Of a DNA stretch of 64,000 nt, positions 13,085 through 24,679 are shown piece by piece. Source of the stretch: Buxus sempervirens (Eukaryota; Streptophyta; Magnoliopsida; Buxales; Buxaceae). A program made the position numbers and the translations under genes. Location: NCBI GenBank assembly GCA_947561395.2, contig OX387183.1, positions 38,236,901 through 38,300,900 of the forward strand, written 5' to 3'. How positions within the stretch are numbered: the first letter of the stretch is position 1; each line of letters starts with the position of its first letter. Under the pieces are notes generated by a model, which worked only from the letters and a program-made list of their open reading frames with translations, searched no databases and was not told the DNA's origin.

Positions 13085-13858
13085 CGGCATTGGTATCACA
13101 AACTTTTGTCAACCAATGTGTGAATACATTATGATGACTCTTTCTATGTCCCACATGTGGATACATGGAGACGAATTTTGTCTGCGTCCCATGTGAGAAT
13201 ACATTGTGACTCTTTTCTCTGTCTGGTGGCTCAAAATTTTGTCAACTAATGTGTGTATACATTGTGATGACTCTTTTTGGGTCCCATGTGTGAATACATG
13301 GCGACGAATTTTGCTTTGGTGTCCCATGAGAGAATACATGGTGACTCTTTTCTCTGTCTTTTTATCTGTCTTGATTATATTTAAAGCTGACTTACTTGTC
13401 GGTGGCTTTGATTTCACAAACTTTTGTCAACCGATGTGTGGATACATTGTGATGAATCTTTTTGCGTCCCATGTGTGAATACATGGCGCCGATTTTTCTG
13501 TGCTGCCCCATGTGAGAATACATGGTGACTCTTTTCTCTGTCTTTTTATCTGTCTTAATTATATTCAAAGCTGACTTATTTGTCAGTGGCTTTAACTTCA
13601 TAAACTTTTGTCAACCAATGTGTGGATACATTGTGATGACTCTTTTTGTGTCCCATGTGTGAATACATGGCGATGATTTTTCTGTGGTGCCCCATGTGAG
13701 AATACATGGTGACTCTTTTCTCTGTCTTTTTATCTGTATTGATTATATTTAAAGCTGACTTACTTGTCGGTGGCTTTGACGTCACAAACTTTTATCAACC
13801 AATGTGTGGATACATTGTAATGACTCTTTTTTGCGTCCCATGTGTGGATACATGATGA
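13085..13858. repeat. Hairpin tandem array, left part
   Basis: Higher-order units of about 184 bp contain subunits with a constant core (GTGAAT, GAGAAT or similar) between complementary arms, for example CCATGT...ACATGG and CAATGT...ACATTG-like pairs. The array continues at 16304 after the S2 insertion. Confidence 0.82.
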
Positions 13859-14400
13859 CGAATTGTAACGCCCCGGATCCGTGTTCTTCATTAAAGATAT
13901 AACACGTCTCCTAGGGGTTAGTTAAGGATCTCAATAATGGTGATCGCTGGATAATCACCCGCCTTTTTTTATCATATCAGAGTGCACAATTCAACATTTC
14001 TATCCAGGAAAGTTATGAAATCATCAAATGGTCCCAAGTTTACTATCTTATTACAATCCTCAAAATTCAACTTAACAGTTTAAGACCGAACAACCTGCTG
14101 GACTAAGGTCGGTAGTAATAATCCTCCTCCCTATATGTATCAGCCGGATCTACCCCTGTAGGCACCTCACCACGAATATCTGAAAAACAAGTAACAACGA
14201 GGGAATGAGATACGAATATCCCAGCGAGTGACACATGCATGCATAAAATAGTTAACACAGTTATAAGACATGCTTCGACAAATAACCAACGATAATAACA
14301 ACGTAAATTTCGATAACAACTCAAACCAGGTCAATGCCATGCATATGGTTACATTGATTAATTTACATGCCAAGTAGACACTCCACACCTCCATGTACAC

Positions 14401-14525
14401 AGTTCCGGCCTACTCAGGGTATCGGAAACTCTGAAATGACGGCCTACTCAGGGTATCGTCATCCAGTGCCGGCCTACTCCGGGTATCGGCACTGACAACC
14501 AGGCCTACTCAGGGTATCTGGCTGC
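14401..14525. repeat. Four-copy repeat with a constant core and variable complementary arms
   Basis: Each copy is GGCCTACTC-(A/C)-GGGTATC flanked by arms that differ between copies but pair with each other: TTCCG/CGGAA, ATGACG/CGTCAT, AGTGCCG/CGGCACT and CCAG/CTGG. Spacing between copies is about 30-34 bp. It lies inside S2. Confidence 0.8.
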
Positions 14526-14672
14526 TCTACACTGGTCGTGGCAACACACGTGGCCATGCAATTACACCAACAAACACATACCATCACATTACTAAGCTTA
14601 ACAAGGATCCATGGGAAGCTAAACCCAAACCTATAATTAACTGTTTAAAATTCTGCATTAGTACACATCACC

Positions 14673-14763
14673 CGTGGTTCCAACCAGAACATCAACTCAC
14701 ACAAGTGTTCCAACCAGAACATCAACTCACACAAGTGTTCCAACCAGAACATCAACTCACACA
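14673..14763. repeat. Three tandem copies of a 30-bp unit
   Basis: The unit begins GTGTTCCAACCAGAACATC and is repeated three times with almost no change (first copy GTGGTTCC), which indicates a recent local duplication within S2. Confidence 0.85.
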
Positions 14764-15089
14764 AGAAATCAAATAAATAATAATTACAACCTCATTCGAA
14801 ACTTGCCATCAAAACGAGGTTCAATAAACCAAATCAGGTACCAAACAATGCACATTTCAAGAGGACTAAAATAAAGCCCTAGTATGTGAACATCCCGAGC
14901 ATCCTCGAAATATTTCTCCACACCTACCTCATAAGCTTGTACTAAAACTAGTATCTATCTCCATTGTTCTCACCAGCAAGATTTATTACCTCTAATGTCG
15001 AAATCAATTAGTTGGTTAAGTGGTTGAAGAACCCCTATTATCCAGAACACCCTTAGTTTTTGCGAAACTTTAGGATTCTGCACGAAAAC

Positions 15090-15355
15090 CACTGGGCGCT
15101 CACTTCCCTGAGGTGGGCGCCAGGTGGGCGCCAGGTGGGCGGTAAGTCCCTTCGTTTAAGTGAAGCTTGCGCTCACCCGTGGACGAGTGGGCGCTAGCTG
15201 GGCGCCAGACGGGCGAGAGGAAAGCGCGAGAAAGGCGCGAGAGTTTGAGGTAGGCGCGAGCTAGGCGCGGGGTGGGCGCTAGCTCGACGCCGGGTCTTCT
15301 TTTCTTGGCGCTCACCTCCTAGGTGGGCGCTAGGTAAGCGCCAGCTAGGCGGTAA
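15090..15355. repeat. GC-rich palindromic block in S2
   Basis: Many copies of GGGCGCTAGCTGGGCGCC-like and GGTGGGCGCCAG sequences in an otherwise AT-rich LTR. S1 (about 4975-5140) and O (about 55290-55365) have a palindrome-rich block with different sequences in the corresponding place. Confidence 0.65.
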
Positions 15356-16303
15356 GTCATTCTCGGTTCCAGGTCTCTGTTAATCCCAGAAATCCATCTC
15401 TGGCTGTAATTTTTCAGTCTGTAACCACTTATATAGCCTCCTAATATTCCCAGGATATATCCAAACCTAATTTGAATTTAATCTACATGATTTCCCAGTT
15501 ATCCCCAATTTCACTGTGCAAAACCAAATCCCTCCGTAACTGTGTTGCCCAGAAACTTCAATATCAATGCAATTCAACACCATGATATCATTCAATGAAT
15601 ATATGAATAAATCCGAAACCTCGGTTGTAAAACAATGCCACTCACCAGTGTGCGATTAATCCCAGAATGATAGCCTTTCTCGAAATCGGCCGATCACGAT
15701 CCCGAATGCGCGAAGATGAAATGGTAGCCGAAATGGTAGTCGAACTGTTCGCTGCTCACGAGAGAGAAAACCCGCCTAAATCCAACTCGAATGAGCTTCT
15801 AGTAGTCCCGCAGAGTCTTTCTCTTCCTGAGAATAACCCCAAATCGCCATTTCCGCCGCAGTCGCCAAATCGCCATTTCCGCCGCAGTCGCCAAATCGCC
15901 CAGCTCTAACTCTAACGAAGATTACCTCCGTAAGTTACGCAGGTTACGCGTATTCCTACAACCCAAACCCTACTTTCCCCCTTGGGTATTTTTACCCCGC
16001 GAGACATACGCCGTTTGATGCATTTCCTTTTTTTTTTCTTATCCGATGCGCGCTCGCCCACTAAAACCCCACATACTCGGCATCGACATATTAATTAATT
16101 AATTAATACGTAGACACTATACAATAATAATCATACGATAATACTAAATATTTTTCCGAAAAATGGCTATATAACGCCTGTACATACGAGCATGGGCTAA
16201 GCCCTCAAACCACACTAAACACCTGATAAACACAGTTTATGTATATCAACTGAATAAATAAATAATGGATAACCTCAAAAAGAAATCAGGGTCTTACACG
16301 AAT

Positions 16304-17795
16304 TTTGTGTGGTGCCCCATGTGAGAATACATGGTGACTTTTCTCTTAGGAGCTATCTTGTTCCTTTTGTCTTTCTTCATTCCTTTTTTCCTCTTTTTTC
16401 TTCTCTTTTTTTTCATTCATGTTGTCCCTACCAATCTCAGATTCATGCATCAATAGCTCTGATATCACAAATTTTGGTTATGTCGGGACATTCCCTCACC
16501 AATTTCTAACTCATCCATCAGTGGCTTCAGTTCCAGTTTCTTCTGTGTCCAATGTGTGAATACACTGTGACGGTTTTGTTTTTTCATCAGCATGTGAATA
16601 TGCTATAATGACTTTTCTGCGTCCCATTTGTGAATACACGGTGACGTATTTTTCTTTTGCATCCAATGTGTGAATACGCTGTGATGGCATCCAATGTGTG
16701 AATACATTGTGATGGCTTTTTCCGCGCCCCATGTGTGAATACATGGTGACGAATTTTGCTTTGGCATTAGTGTGTGAATACGCTGTGACGCCTTTTACTG
16801 CGTCCCATGTGTGAATACATGGTGATGAATTTTGATTTTACATCCAACGTGTGAATACACTATGATGGCATCCAATGTGTGAATACATTGTGATGGCTTT
16901 TTCCGCGCCCCATGCATGAATACATGGTGACGAATTTTGCTTTGGCATTAGCGTGTGAATACGCTGTGACGCCTTTTCTGCGTCCCATGTGTGAATACAT
17001 GGTGACGAATTTTGATTTTACATCCAATGTGTGAGTACATTGTGATGGCATCCAATGTGTGAATACATTGTGATGGCTTTTTCCGCGCCCCATGCATGAA
17101 GACATGGTGACGAATTTTGCTTTGGCATTAGCGTGTGAATACGCTGTGATGCCTTTTTCTGCGTCCCATGTGTGAATACATGGTGACGAATTTTGATTTT
17201 ACATCCAACGTGTGAATAAGCTGTGATGGCATCCAATGTGTGAATACATTGTGATGGCTTTTTCCACGCGCCATGAGTGAATTTAGGGTAACGAATTTTT
17301 CTTTGGCATTAGCGTGTGAATATGCTTTGACGTCTTTTTCTGCGTCCCATGTGTGAATACATGGTGACAAATTTTGATTTTACATCCAACGTGTGAATAC
17401 GCTGTGATGGCATCCAATGTGTGAATACATTGTGATGTCTTTTTCCACACCCCATGAGTGAATTTAGGGTGACGAATTTTGCTTTGGCATTAGCGTGTGA
17501 ATACGCTGTGATGCCTTTTTCTGCGTCCTATGTGTGAATACATGGTGATGAATTTTGATTTTACATCCAACGTGTAAATACACTGTGATGGCATCCAATG
17601 TATGAATACATTGTGATGGCTTTTTCTGCGCCCCATGCATGAATACATGGTGACGAATTTTGCTTTGGCATTAGCGTGTGAATACGCTGTGATGCCTTTT
17701 TCTGCATCCCATGTGTGAATACATGGTGACGGTTTTGTTCCTGTGCCCCATGTGAGAATACATGGTGGCAATATGCCGTGATGGCTTTTTCTGTC
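16304..17795. repeat. Hairpin tandem array, right part
   Basis: Higher-order units of about 180 bp (repeating near 16799, 16979, 17159, 17340, 17520 and 17700) are made of subunits with core GTGAAT and complementary arms: CCATGT/ACATGG, CAATGT/ACATTG, AGCGT/ACGCT and AGCAT/ATGCT. The long minus-strand reading frames here follow the repeat and are not evidence of a gene. Confidence 0.85.
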
Positions 17796-19636
17796 TGTTT
17801 CAAGTTCTGTCAATACCTGTAAAAGTTTAACTGAAATTTAATCAATTAGAATCAAAATTATGTGCAAAAGTCAAGCAATTAAAATCTTTTGGGAATTCAT
17901 CAAATGTTCAGAATTTCCTTTTTGAAATGGGTTCATGATAAGACCAGTAATCTTTGGGTCAGTCACCTGACATTCTCATTTAGACTTATGAAGTAGTGCC
18001 TCCTGGCATTCCCTGTAAGGGTCTCAACATTTCTGCCTTCAATAGCATGCCCCAGATTGAAATGAGGGGAGTTGTTTTGGTTTAGTGGGGGGGGGGGGGG
18101 TTTTTTTTTTGGCACTGCCTTTCCCTAGTTCTTTTGATTTTCTCTCTTGTTTTCTTTTTCCCACCCTTAGTTGGGGGTTTTGAAATGGTTTTTCTCTCAT
18201 TGGTTCCCTTACTTGGGCTTGGTGCCTTGCCCCAGTCTGAGGGCCTTGTCAATTTCCACGGATCATGATCCAACGATCAGAGAGGACTTATTAGTAGGAC
18301 GAAATGTAGGTTTTGGTTCCAGTGTTTAGAAATGAAGGATAAACAGGCTCAAACCCTATATAGCTTCACTCTATGGGTAGCCATTACGTCTAGCCAAAGT
18401 TTTTCTGTCTCTTTTGGTTAGTTTGTCCAAGATTCAGTGTCGCATCCTCTGTAATCAGAAAGGACTTCATAATAGGACGAAACGTAGGCTAGGTTTAGGG
18501 GTCCAAAAGAAATGACATAAAGGCTCAAAATTTGTGAGCGGGGTAAGAGCCATGTCCTGTCCACTTTCCTTGGTTAGGGCTTGATTTATCTCTTGTCCCT
18601 TTAGCTTTGTGTCCATCTTTGATTTGTAGCTCTTCTCCTTTTTTCCATCTTTGTTCTTTTCTTTTCTTGGGTTTTTTGCCCCAATCCTTGACTTTTGTTT
18701 TTGGTGTTTGCCCCAGCTTTTGTTTTTCTTTCTTTTCCTTCTTTTCTTTTCTCAAAAGGAGTTGCCCCAGTTCTTTGTTTTCTGGGTTTTATCCTATTGC
18801 TCCTTTTTTTTTGGGATACTTTTCGCTTTGCCCTATCTTCACCTTGGTCTATCTCGTGTCTCCAATTTCACGGAGATCCGTGCCCCAGTTTTGAAGACAG
18901 GACATGGTAAGGTCAATGAAGGAATTGTTAGGCCCAAAGTGTTTTGCTAGGGTTTCATGATGTTTGGAGAATATCAAGGATGGCTTTTCATCCTTTTACA
19001 GAGGATGTAACACTTACTTGTCTTTGCACAATCAACTGGCTCGAGAACCATTTTAATCTTTATTCATTTTCTTTTCTTTTTTTATTTTGCCCCAGTTTGG
19101 GGTAGCTAGACATAACGTGGGTTAGAAATGAGACGATCAAGCTCAACATGTTTGACTAGCAGAATTTGTCTGAAGTATTTCAGCCAAAAATGGCCTCTCA
19201 TCATGTCATTGGGATCGTTGAACCTGGATCATGTTAGTGACCCTTGATTGGTATGGGCACCTTGCCCTTATTCATCTTTTTTTTTCTTTTTTCCATCTCA
19301 CGGCTTGCCCCTATGTTTGGCAAGGTAGGGTTTAAATGTGGTGCTGATGGGGATCCCTTAGCTATGTTGAGACTCACACAGTAGGTGTTGTTCGGCACAT
19401 TTCATCTGTCAAATTTGATTGTTCAGGTTTGTTCCGAGATCACAGTCATGCCTTGGGGTGGTCCAACGCTCTGGTGATTTCCCAAAAAGATTTTATAAGC
19501 TTGCAAAAAGAAACATGCTGTCAAGTTTTGAAATTAAAGAAAGCATAAACAAAAGCAAAGTAGCAAATTATGCAAAAAGGTGGCTGATGCGAATCAGCAT
19601 TCTTGGAATTTGGTTGCATGTCATGGGAGGAAGCCT
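17796..19636. other. Element B 3' spacer, pyrimidine-rich, no gene
   Basis: There is a G-run followed by a T-run near 18088-18112, CT-rich stretches with repeated TGCCCCAG words, and two copies of a block containing TAGGACGAAA (about 18293 and 18472). A related block occurs at about 31549 in element A, downstream of its pol. The hydrophobic plus-strand frames at about 18600-18950 come from the CT-rich composition. Confidence 0.6.
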
Positions 19637-20182
19637 TCAGGTGCTCTCCTTATCCTCCTTTTTCACATCATCTTCTCTTTCCTGCGGGAAGATGGTTGGC
19701 TCAGACATTCGGACCTGTGCTAACTTGTCAGAGATGTCTTGTCCTTTAACAGATTCCGGTTGCCCAAGCAGTTCCTTCAAGAATCCCTGGTCGATTAGAT
19801 CTTGAACATCATGCCTCAGATCCCAACACCGGTTTGTGTGGTGTCCTGGAGCACCAGAATGGTACTCACATTGTTCTGCAGCTTTGTAGTTTCTAGATCG
19901 AATCATCCGGGGGTTCGGGGGCCTAAACTGCACATACCCCTCCTTCAATAATGTGGGCAGCAATTCTGCCGATGTATATGGTAAAGGGGTAAAAACCCTC
20001 TTCATTCTAGCCTCCGTTTCCTCTTTTGTTCTCTTTGGGGAATCATCCAAAGGATGCTGCTTTTTCATGGCTTGAGGAACACCCTCTGCTATAGCTTTTC
20101 CTTTCTCTTTTTGCATCCGACTACCTATTATGGTTGGCGGGCAGCTCACTTCTTGACTGTTCAGGGGTATCTTTCCCTTCAT
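19637..20182 (-). CDS. Element B extra ORF with a gag-type zinc motif
   Basis: This is a 181-residue open frame. Its middle part resembles the C-terminal region of Ogre/Tat Gag: a FTPLPYTSAELLPTLL stretch, then C-x2-H-x5-H-x4-C (CEYHSGAPGHHTNRC) and LRHDVQDLIDQG. The same motif set ends the separate gag frame at 20502 and occurs in the gag-pro of element A, so B has two copies of this domain in different frames. The ORF is lysine- and glutamate-rich at both ends. It may be a separate protein, a spliced extension of gag, or the start of a lost pro-pol region. No protease motif follows. Start is the first ATG of the frame; a spliced start is possible. Confidence 0.6.
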   Translation of the reverse strand: MKGKIPLNSQEVSCPPTIIGSRMQKEKGKAIAEGVPQAMKKQHPLDDSPKRTKEETEARMKRVFTPLPYTSAELLPTLLKEGYVQFRPPNPRMIRSRNYKAAEQCEYHSGAPGHHTNRCWDLRHDVQDLIDQGFLKELLGQPESVKGQDISDKLAQVRMSEPTIFPQEREDDVKKEDKEST

Positions 20183-20501
20183 TTATTGGATTTCTTCTTC
20201 AAGGACCCTTACTCGAGATCATAGTTCAAAATTTTCTTTTCCTAATGCTTCCCAGCATTTGTTCCATGTTTCTTCCCTGATTGTTATCATTCGTAGTAGA
20301 CTCCATAGAGAGGCCACTATGCTGGATATTTGTTGGGCCGCATCACGACTTGTCTCTGAGGTGTGGTCCATGTCGACTACTAAAGGGGTTTTTGCCAGAA
20401 GAAACAAGCATCAGAAAGCAGAATCCATGAAATGCTAGGCTGCATAGAGATGATTTTTTTCAATCTTTTCTCTTTTTTTTTTCTTTCTTTTCAATTTTTT
20501 T

Positions 20502-21860
20502 TCAATTTGGTAGAGGATCAATTTTGAGTTCCCCAGCTTCAAGGAGATTTTGGACTGCATGACGGAGGTTCGAACATTCGTCAGTATCATGCCCCGGTGC
20601 TTCCTTATGGTAACCACATGTCTTAGATGGGTCATACCCTTTACTTGCTGGTGCCCTCGGATTTGGTGGAACCCGTTTCAGGTGTCCCTCTTGCAATAAG
20701 GGGTGCAACAATTCTGCCAGGGTATATGGGAGTTGTGTGAACATACGGTTCTTTCTTTCTTCCTTAGTCAAGGGCTCCTTCAGCCGAGCCGGGGTGACAT
20801 TTGCACTTTGGTGATCATTTCCTCTCTTGAGCTTAGCAGATCGGACATGGTTGACAGTTTCCTCATATCTTATGTCTTCTTTTATTCTTTGGGAGGATTC
20901 TGTTATGGAAGCTCCTACTTTTCCAGCCCTAACCGCATCTTCAATCCTTTCTGCCGTAATCATTAGATCGGTGAAACTTTTAGCACACTGTCCCAACAGT
21001 ATCGTAAAGTATGGCTGCCCCAGTGATGAAATGAACAGAGAAGTCTGTTTTTGTTCGAGGAGAGGGGGTTGAACCATATTTGCTAGTTTCATCCATCTTT
21101 TAGCGTAGTCTCTTACAGACTCGCTATTTCCCTTTGACAATCTCTGCAATTCTGCCCGGGTTTGAACCGTCGGACTATTCAAACGATACTGTTGGATGAA
21201 TACAGTAGCGAGGTCGTTCCATGTCTTAACCTTCTGCTTGTCTAGACTTAGGAACCAAGAATATGTTGCCCCAGTTAGTGATCTCTGGAAGAACTGAACC
21301 ATAATCTTTTTGTCCTTTGCATATTGGCACATGTCACCAACATACGATCGCAGGTATATCAAAGGACAGCCAGTGCCATCGAATTTATGCAAGTTGGGAT
21401 ATTGAAATTTTGTTGGCAGATGGATGTCTGGGAAAAGATACAAGCTCTCCAGTGTGGTTTCCTCACGTACTGGGTTGGGCTAGAGTTGTTTCAAAATCTC
21501 GTCTCTCAGTGCGGCCATTTGGGCTTTACTGTCTTCCTTCATTGCAGTCAACATTTCCTCAAGTTGGGCCTTCTGTGCCTTGTTATGGTCTTGCTCTTCC
21601 TGCCCCAGCTGGACAGGCACGCTTGGTTCTTGTTGTGGAGGGTGGGTGGCTATTGCTGCCGGATGCGGGAATTGGGTGTTTTGTGGTGGTAGATGAACTG
21701 CCATGAGGTCCAGCTGGGGTGGTTGCCCCTGTTGGATTTCTGGTATTTGAACCCCTGTGGCATGTGTCATGGCCACTTGTTGGCTTAGATCCATCTTGAC
21801 TAATTGCTTTTTGGTTCTTGGCTGTGATGATGATGAAGTTGGAGCCTCGGGAGAATTCAT
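20502..21860 (-). pseudogene. gag: Element B gag, interrupted by one in-frame stop
   Basis: The frame starts with an ATG at 21858-21860, runs through a Q/P-rich N-terminal part, meets a TAG at 21480-21482 and continues in the same frame to 20502. The downstream part has the Gag capsid-like region (FDGTGCPLIYLRSY, FQRSLTGATYSWF, VRDYAKRWMKLANMV, FISSLGQPYF) and ends with the zinc motif CGYHKEAPGHDTDEC and LRHAVQNLLEAG. It is clearly homologous to Gag of elements A and D but distant. With the stop, this copy would give a short N-terminal peptide unless read through. It is the only clear retroelement protein region of B. Confidence 0.75.
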
Positions 21861-22003
21861 TGCAGTCCTTTTTCAATGTGAATGCGAAGTGTCTGAATTG
21901 TACCTGCTGATTAAGGATTTCAATCAGTTCTTCCACAAATCACGAATGTGGTGTCGTGTGGGACGAGATCATTACACCGTGAGTGGTGCTCTGGTGCCAT
22001 GAC

Positions 22004-24283
22004 TGTGAGACATGGGAAAAAATCACCGGAGTGATCGTCCCTCCGTCAACACACGGGCTCAACGCAAAAATTGGGAGAGTCGCCACCATTCATGATTTTG
22101 GGGTGAGAACGGACACCAAAGATTCAAAAATAAGCAAAAATAGCCAAAAGACAAATTCTAGGATAAAAATAACCCTACTTGAAAATCAAATCCAGAGATG
22201 GGTAAGGGGATTAGATTATGAACGGGGGAAGGTGTTAGGCACCCCCATTCATCCACACGAAGTGGTTGCCAAGTGTATGTTCATGCGAAAACAAAGTAAG
22301 AAAGCTTGCTAAAAATCATGAGAAACCTTGAAAAAGGAACAAGTGTATGATATATTCACATAAAGATCCAAATGGATTTTAGATCTTCTCTTATGTCAAT
22401 ATCACTTCTGGAGTATTTCAAAAGATGGAAATCAAAGTAGAGGTTGCATAAAACCAAGTTAAATCAAATCCGGAAAATTCGGTAAAAAGTATACCATTTG
22501 CCTTAAAATCATTCAAATCCAATTCTGAATTGAACCAAACCAAATCCATTTGAAAGATTAGGGTAAATAAGAGTCTCATGCAAAATTTCACTTCATTCCA
22601 ATGAAAAATCTAGGAGTTATGCTCCCTTGAAGTTGCTGCTGGGGATTTTTAAAAGTGATAAGTGGGCAACTTTGGAAAATTGTCTAGAAAAATCCACTAT
22701 ATAGAAATCCGTGAAATTTGGTGTGATTGAAGTTTGTATGGCCATCTTTCAAAAGAAACTAGCCTCATACAAAAATCCCTTCGGATGTGCCTTGGGTGGT
22801 CTCCCGAACAGGCCCCGAAGATCACAGATTTACCCAGAAAAGTGCAAATGAGCAGTTCTGAGTAAATCGGCTACCAATAATTCAAATGGAATTCAAAAAT
22901 TATGAAACCAACTGGATTTAAAAATAGACTCATAAAGGAGTACCCAGAAATAAAAATTACTCGAATCGGACTTAAAACGAACACATGGCGGTCCGTCGAA
23001 GTGACAAGTTCTGTACTTGGACCTGAACTGTCCACTTAACTTCGACAGAGAAGTGTCAAAAATCGGCTAGATAGAAATTCATGAAATTTGGTGGACATAA
23101 ACTAGACAGCCTCACCTTTCCCATGGTTCTGGAATCACCCCAAAATTCATCCGGATGATGAAGTTATGGGCGTCCGAAGTAAGGGTACAGGTGCTGTCAA
23201 GCTAAGCCTCCTTTGAAGAAAATCAAATCCGAAAATTGACAAAAAGTGTGTGATTCGTGTGAGATGAATCCAAAACCTTTAAAAAGCATTTTAAAATACT
23301 CCAGAATTTGATTGAGGTCATTTATTTGAGTTTTATCACAATAAATGCAATAATCCCCAAATATGAGCCTATCCCGCCAAAATAGTGATACGTGTGCAAA
23401 AGTGAAAAAAAACCAAGCAAGATCAATACAACATGCATATAGATTCAACAAAATAGGTTCTAGCATAGCCTAGGGTTCCGTTCCATTATCGTTTCCCTCT
23501 GTTCTCTTTAAGATAATCAAGGGTACTTTGAATATGGAACGGTTTACAATCAATCAAAAAGGCCTTATGCTACATGGGTTCTAGCACTAGGGTCAATCCC
23601 CAGTCTCGTTTCTCCTAGATCCGCCTTCACGTTTTACGGCTAGGGGAGTCTTGAGATACTTTGAGCCGGGGAAGGATTTCCACACATACAAAACAAGGCT
23701 TTACACTACAGAAAGGTAGAAGAAGAGATCTAGATCTAGGAATGTAAAGACAGAAAATAAAAAGAAAAGTTGAGGCTTACCTGAGTGCTGGAGGCGATTC
23801 CACAGCGGTTTCCTTCTTCTCTTGGAGTTCTTCTTTGCGAGAATTCAAAACAAGAGTTGTGTGCCATTTGCTCAAGGAGGAGGCTCCTATTTATAGGCAA
23901 GGGCTAAGGTCATTGGTAGACACAACTTAATGTCTAGAACCCCTCCAACCTAAACCCTAAGGTTATTTCCGCGATTTCCCTTCATTTAATGAGGGACATG
24001 ATGGTAAAAGTGAAAAGCCCTCGGAAAACCCTAATTTTGAGCAAACTTAAGGTATCCGGTATATCAGACCGGATAAAAAAGGGCCTTAAGGTATCCGGTA
24101 CATGGTACCGGATACACTAAGGCTCACATGTATCCGGTATGAGTATCCGGATACGAGAAGGAGTACTTGTATCCGGATTGAGTATCCGGATACAGGTAAA
24201 AGTTTATTTTCTTCAAATTCTGTGCTGGCTTTCCAGGAGATAATGATTTTTGATGATTGTTTGTGCAATTTGGGGTGTCTACA
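22004..24283 (-). repeat. Element A 3' LTR
   Basis: It reads TGTGAGACAT...GTCTACA on the plus strand, 2280 bp, and matches 42764-45043 except at six transitions near 22362, 22860, 22893, 23886, 23946 and 23981. It has a minus-strand TATA box, a four-unit palindrome cluster, a splice-donor-like CAG|GTAAGCC and a U5 copy of the first bases of the primer site (22075-22089). Confidence 0.95.
23887..24193 (-). promoter_or_regulatory. Element A U3 promoter: TATA box and 39-bp phased palindromes
   Basis: CTATTTATAG (23887-23896) is CTATAAATAG on the element strand. About 155 bp upstream lie four units of the form GTATCCGG-N9-CCGGATAC starting at 24052, 24091, 24130 and 24169, spaced exactly 39 bp. 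Unit 24091-24115 has perfect 11-bp arms. A minus-strand transcript would start below the TATA box. Confidence 0.85.
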
Positions 24284-24296
24284 ACTGCCCCTCTTT
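24284..24296 (-). other. Element A polypurine tract
   Basis: AAAGAGGGGCAGT lies directly before TGTAGACACC on the element strand. It is the expected plus-strand primer and confirms that 22004-24283 is the 3' LTR. Confidence 0.85.
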
Positions 24297-24679
24297 GCGG
24301 GAGCTGCGAAGTAGTGAGCTGCAAAGAGTAGACAAGCTCAAATTGCATTCCCTTGAGCATGATTTGCTCGGTTCAATTCAATTTCTGTGGAAAACAATTT
24401 TTGAGTGGAGATTTGCCAAAAAGCCCTCACTTTAAGGGGGCATCTCTCCAAGAGTTCTTAAATTCCACTGAGCCCTTTGTGGCTGTGAAGTGGATTTTAA
24501 GCCCAAAAATAGGATTTTTGAAAAACTGATTTTTTTATCAAACCAAGTTGAAAATTGAGTGAATATCATCCTTTTGACCAGGCACATTTCCCAAAGTTGT
24601 CCCAAATTCCATAGAGCTCTCGTGGCTGTGAGGTGGATTTCGAGACAAGAATAGGACCTTGAGAAAATAGAAATTGTAG

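Larger units (their letters stand above)
13864..16298. mobile_element. S2: LTR-like sequence inserted in the hairpin array
   Basis: It starts TGTAACGCCCCGGATCC and ends CAGGGTCTTACA, 2435 bp, with target duplication CGAAT at 13859-13863 and 16299-16303. The interrupted array resumes in register on both sides. It matches the ends of S1 and O and has no coding domain, so it is best read as a solo LTR. It carries three repeat blocks of its own: 14401-14525, 14673-14763 and 15090-15355. Confidence 0.85.

Noticed and set aside
16511..17813. Minus-strand frames of 70-107 residues in the hairpin array
   Set aside because: They follow the ~180-bp repeat and have no non-repeat start or domain.
18607..18950. 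Hydrophobic frames resembling membrane proteins
   Set aside because: CT-rich DNA in the B 3' region gives F/L/S-rich frames in several phases. No conserved motif.
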